DNA from: Paenibacillus dendritiformis
Lineage (GTDB): Bacteria; Bacillota; Bacilli; Paenibacillales; Paenibacillaceae
Assembly (NCBI RefSeq): GCF_021654795.1
Contig: NZ_AP025344.1
Span: 1,440,501-1,504,500 of the forward strand
Direction of reading: 5' to 3'
DNA length: 64,000 nucleotides
Shown here piece by piece: positions 63,639-64,000 of the stretch. Under the pieces are notes generated by a model that was not told where the DNA came from, did not search any database, and worked only from the letters and a program-made list of their open reading frames with translations. Made by a program: the position numbers and the translations under genes. The first letter of the stretch is position 1. Each line of letters begins with the position of its first letter.

Positions 63639-64000
63639 GTGGCAAATATTACGGGATACTGGAGCCAAGGAGAAATCCTTTATACACATATGGAGGAAGA
63701 AGGGATTGTTTTCTTTCCTAACGAAACAGGATTATTGATTTGGTTCAACCCTTATGTAGAAATAATTGATACATTTCAATGGGCACAACAGAGCGGGAGA
63801 GTTTCACTTATAGGCAAAAAGCAGATTATCTTTCGAGACGATGAACTCTCTGAAATAAAACCTTCTGATCTTTGTGTCGCTGACGTTTTAATGAATATGG
63901 TCAGGCGTAAGTCAATCAATAGCGGAACTGTAAAGACACTTGAATTTTCAGAGCAAATTGGGTATTCACCTTCAAGTCGATTTGGCTACATATGTAGAGA
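63639..64000 (+). CDS. Unknown AT-rich gene, 3' truncated by the window
   Basis: GTG start at 63639 with TTGGAGGA at 63621-63628; ATG 63630 abuts that site. The frame is open to the window end (about 120 residues). It reads ANITGYWSQGEILYTHMEEE, then GIVFFPNETGLLIWFNPYVE, with a beta-rich, aromatic pattern and no membrane segment. I do not recognise the family; the small-domain look and island context would fit an immunity or accessory protein, but that is a guess. Base use is clearly AT-rich, unlike genes left of 63 kb. B. subtilis has radC at this position. Confidence 0.6.
   Translation, partial: MANITGYWSQGEILYTHMEEEGIVFFPNETGLLIWFNPYVEIIDTFQWAQQSGRVSLIGKKQIIFRDDELSEIKPSDLCVADVLMNMVRRKSINSGTVKTLEFSEQIGYSPSSRFGYICR

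Overview
The window looks like a chromosomal segment of a spore-forming, GC-rich member of the Paenibacillaceae (Firmicutes). Evidence: strong AGGAGG-type ribosome sites, sigma-A-type promoters, a valS T-box leader, sporulation genes (gerM, spoVID, a spoIIB-like gene, lonB with a forespore-type promoter), and a gene order that follows the Bacillus subtilis gerM-rph-rdgB ... ysoA-tig-clpX-lonB-lonA-ysxC-hemA...hemL-spoVID-valS-folC-spoIIB-maf block. The assignment rests on gene content and remembered synteny, not on a database search.

Layout. 1-3.7 kb: the end of a sugar-catabolism operon (isomerase/epimerase, ThuA-like protein), a methyltransferase and a metallo-beta-lactamase-fold hydrolase. 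3.8-4.4 kb: a repeat-rich intergenic region. 4.4-7.8 kb: PgpA-family protein, gerM, rph, rdgB. 7.9-13.4 kb: metY, asnB, small hypothetical genes, two broken genes (one with an in-frame stop, one lipoprotein with a frameshift) and tRNA-Arg(TCT). 13.9-25.6 kb: the protein quality-control block ysoA-like, tig, clpP, clpX, then ispG, a bactofilin-M23 peptidase pair on the other strand, lonB and lonA. 25.8-26.6 kb: two unrelated tandem-repeat arrays (52 bp and 38 bp). 26.7-28.8 kb: engB, a conserved hypothetical gene, speD. 28.9-39.7 kb: a carbohydrate-uptake locus inserted into the conserved block: a CcpA cre site, a secreted DUF4855 protein, a solute-binding lipoprotein, two CUT1 permeases, a cytoplasmic heparinase II/III-type lyase and an unusual regulator with a degenerate cyclase-like domain and a C-terminal winged helix. 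It has no ATPase of its own.

40.4-50.5 kb: the heme/siroheme operon hemA-hemX-sirC-hemC-cobA/hemD-hemB, with a PerR-type operator on the hemA promoter, then a divergent Crp/Fnr regulator, hemL and a pseudouridine synthase. 50.6-60.2 kb: spoVID, a hidden 54-residue membrane protein gene, the T-box-controlled valS, folC, murC and a spoIIB-like SPOR-domain gene. 60.3-61.4 kb: more tandem repeats and an IS1182-type transposase remnant between two copies of the same terminator hairpin. 61.4-64 kb: an aldo/keto reductase, then maf.

The maf gene appears chimeric. A normal GC-rich 5' part is joined near 63,150-63,180 to an AT-richer second Maf C-terminal half, so one segment is present twice, and AT-rich unknown DNA follows where radC would be expected. 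This looks like the left edge of an acquired island that continues past the window.

Most of the window is well-understood housekeeping. The most interesting parts are the maf junction, the carbohydrate locus with its regulator, and the number of unrelated short tandem-repeat arrays in intergenic DNA.
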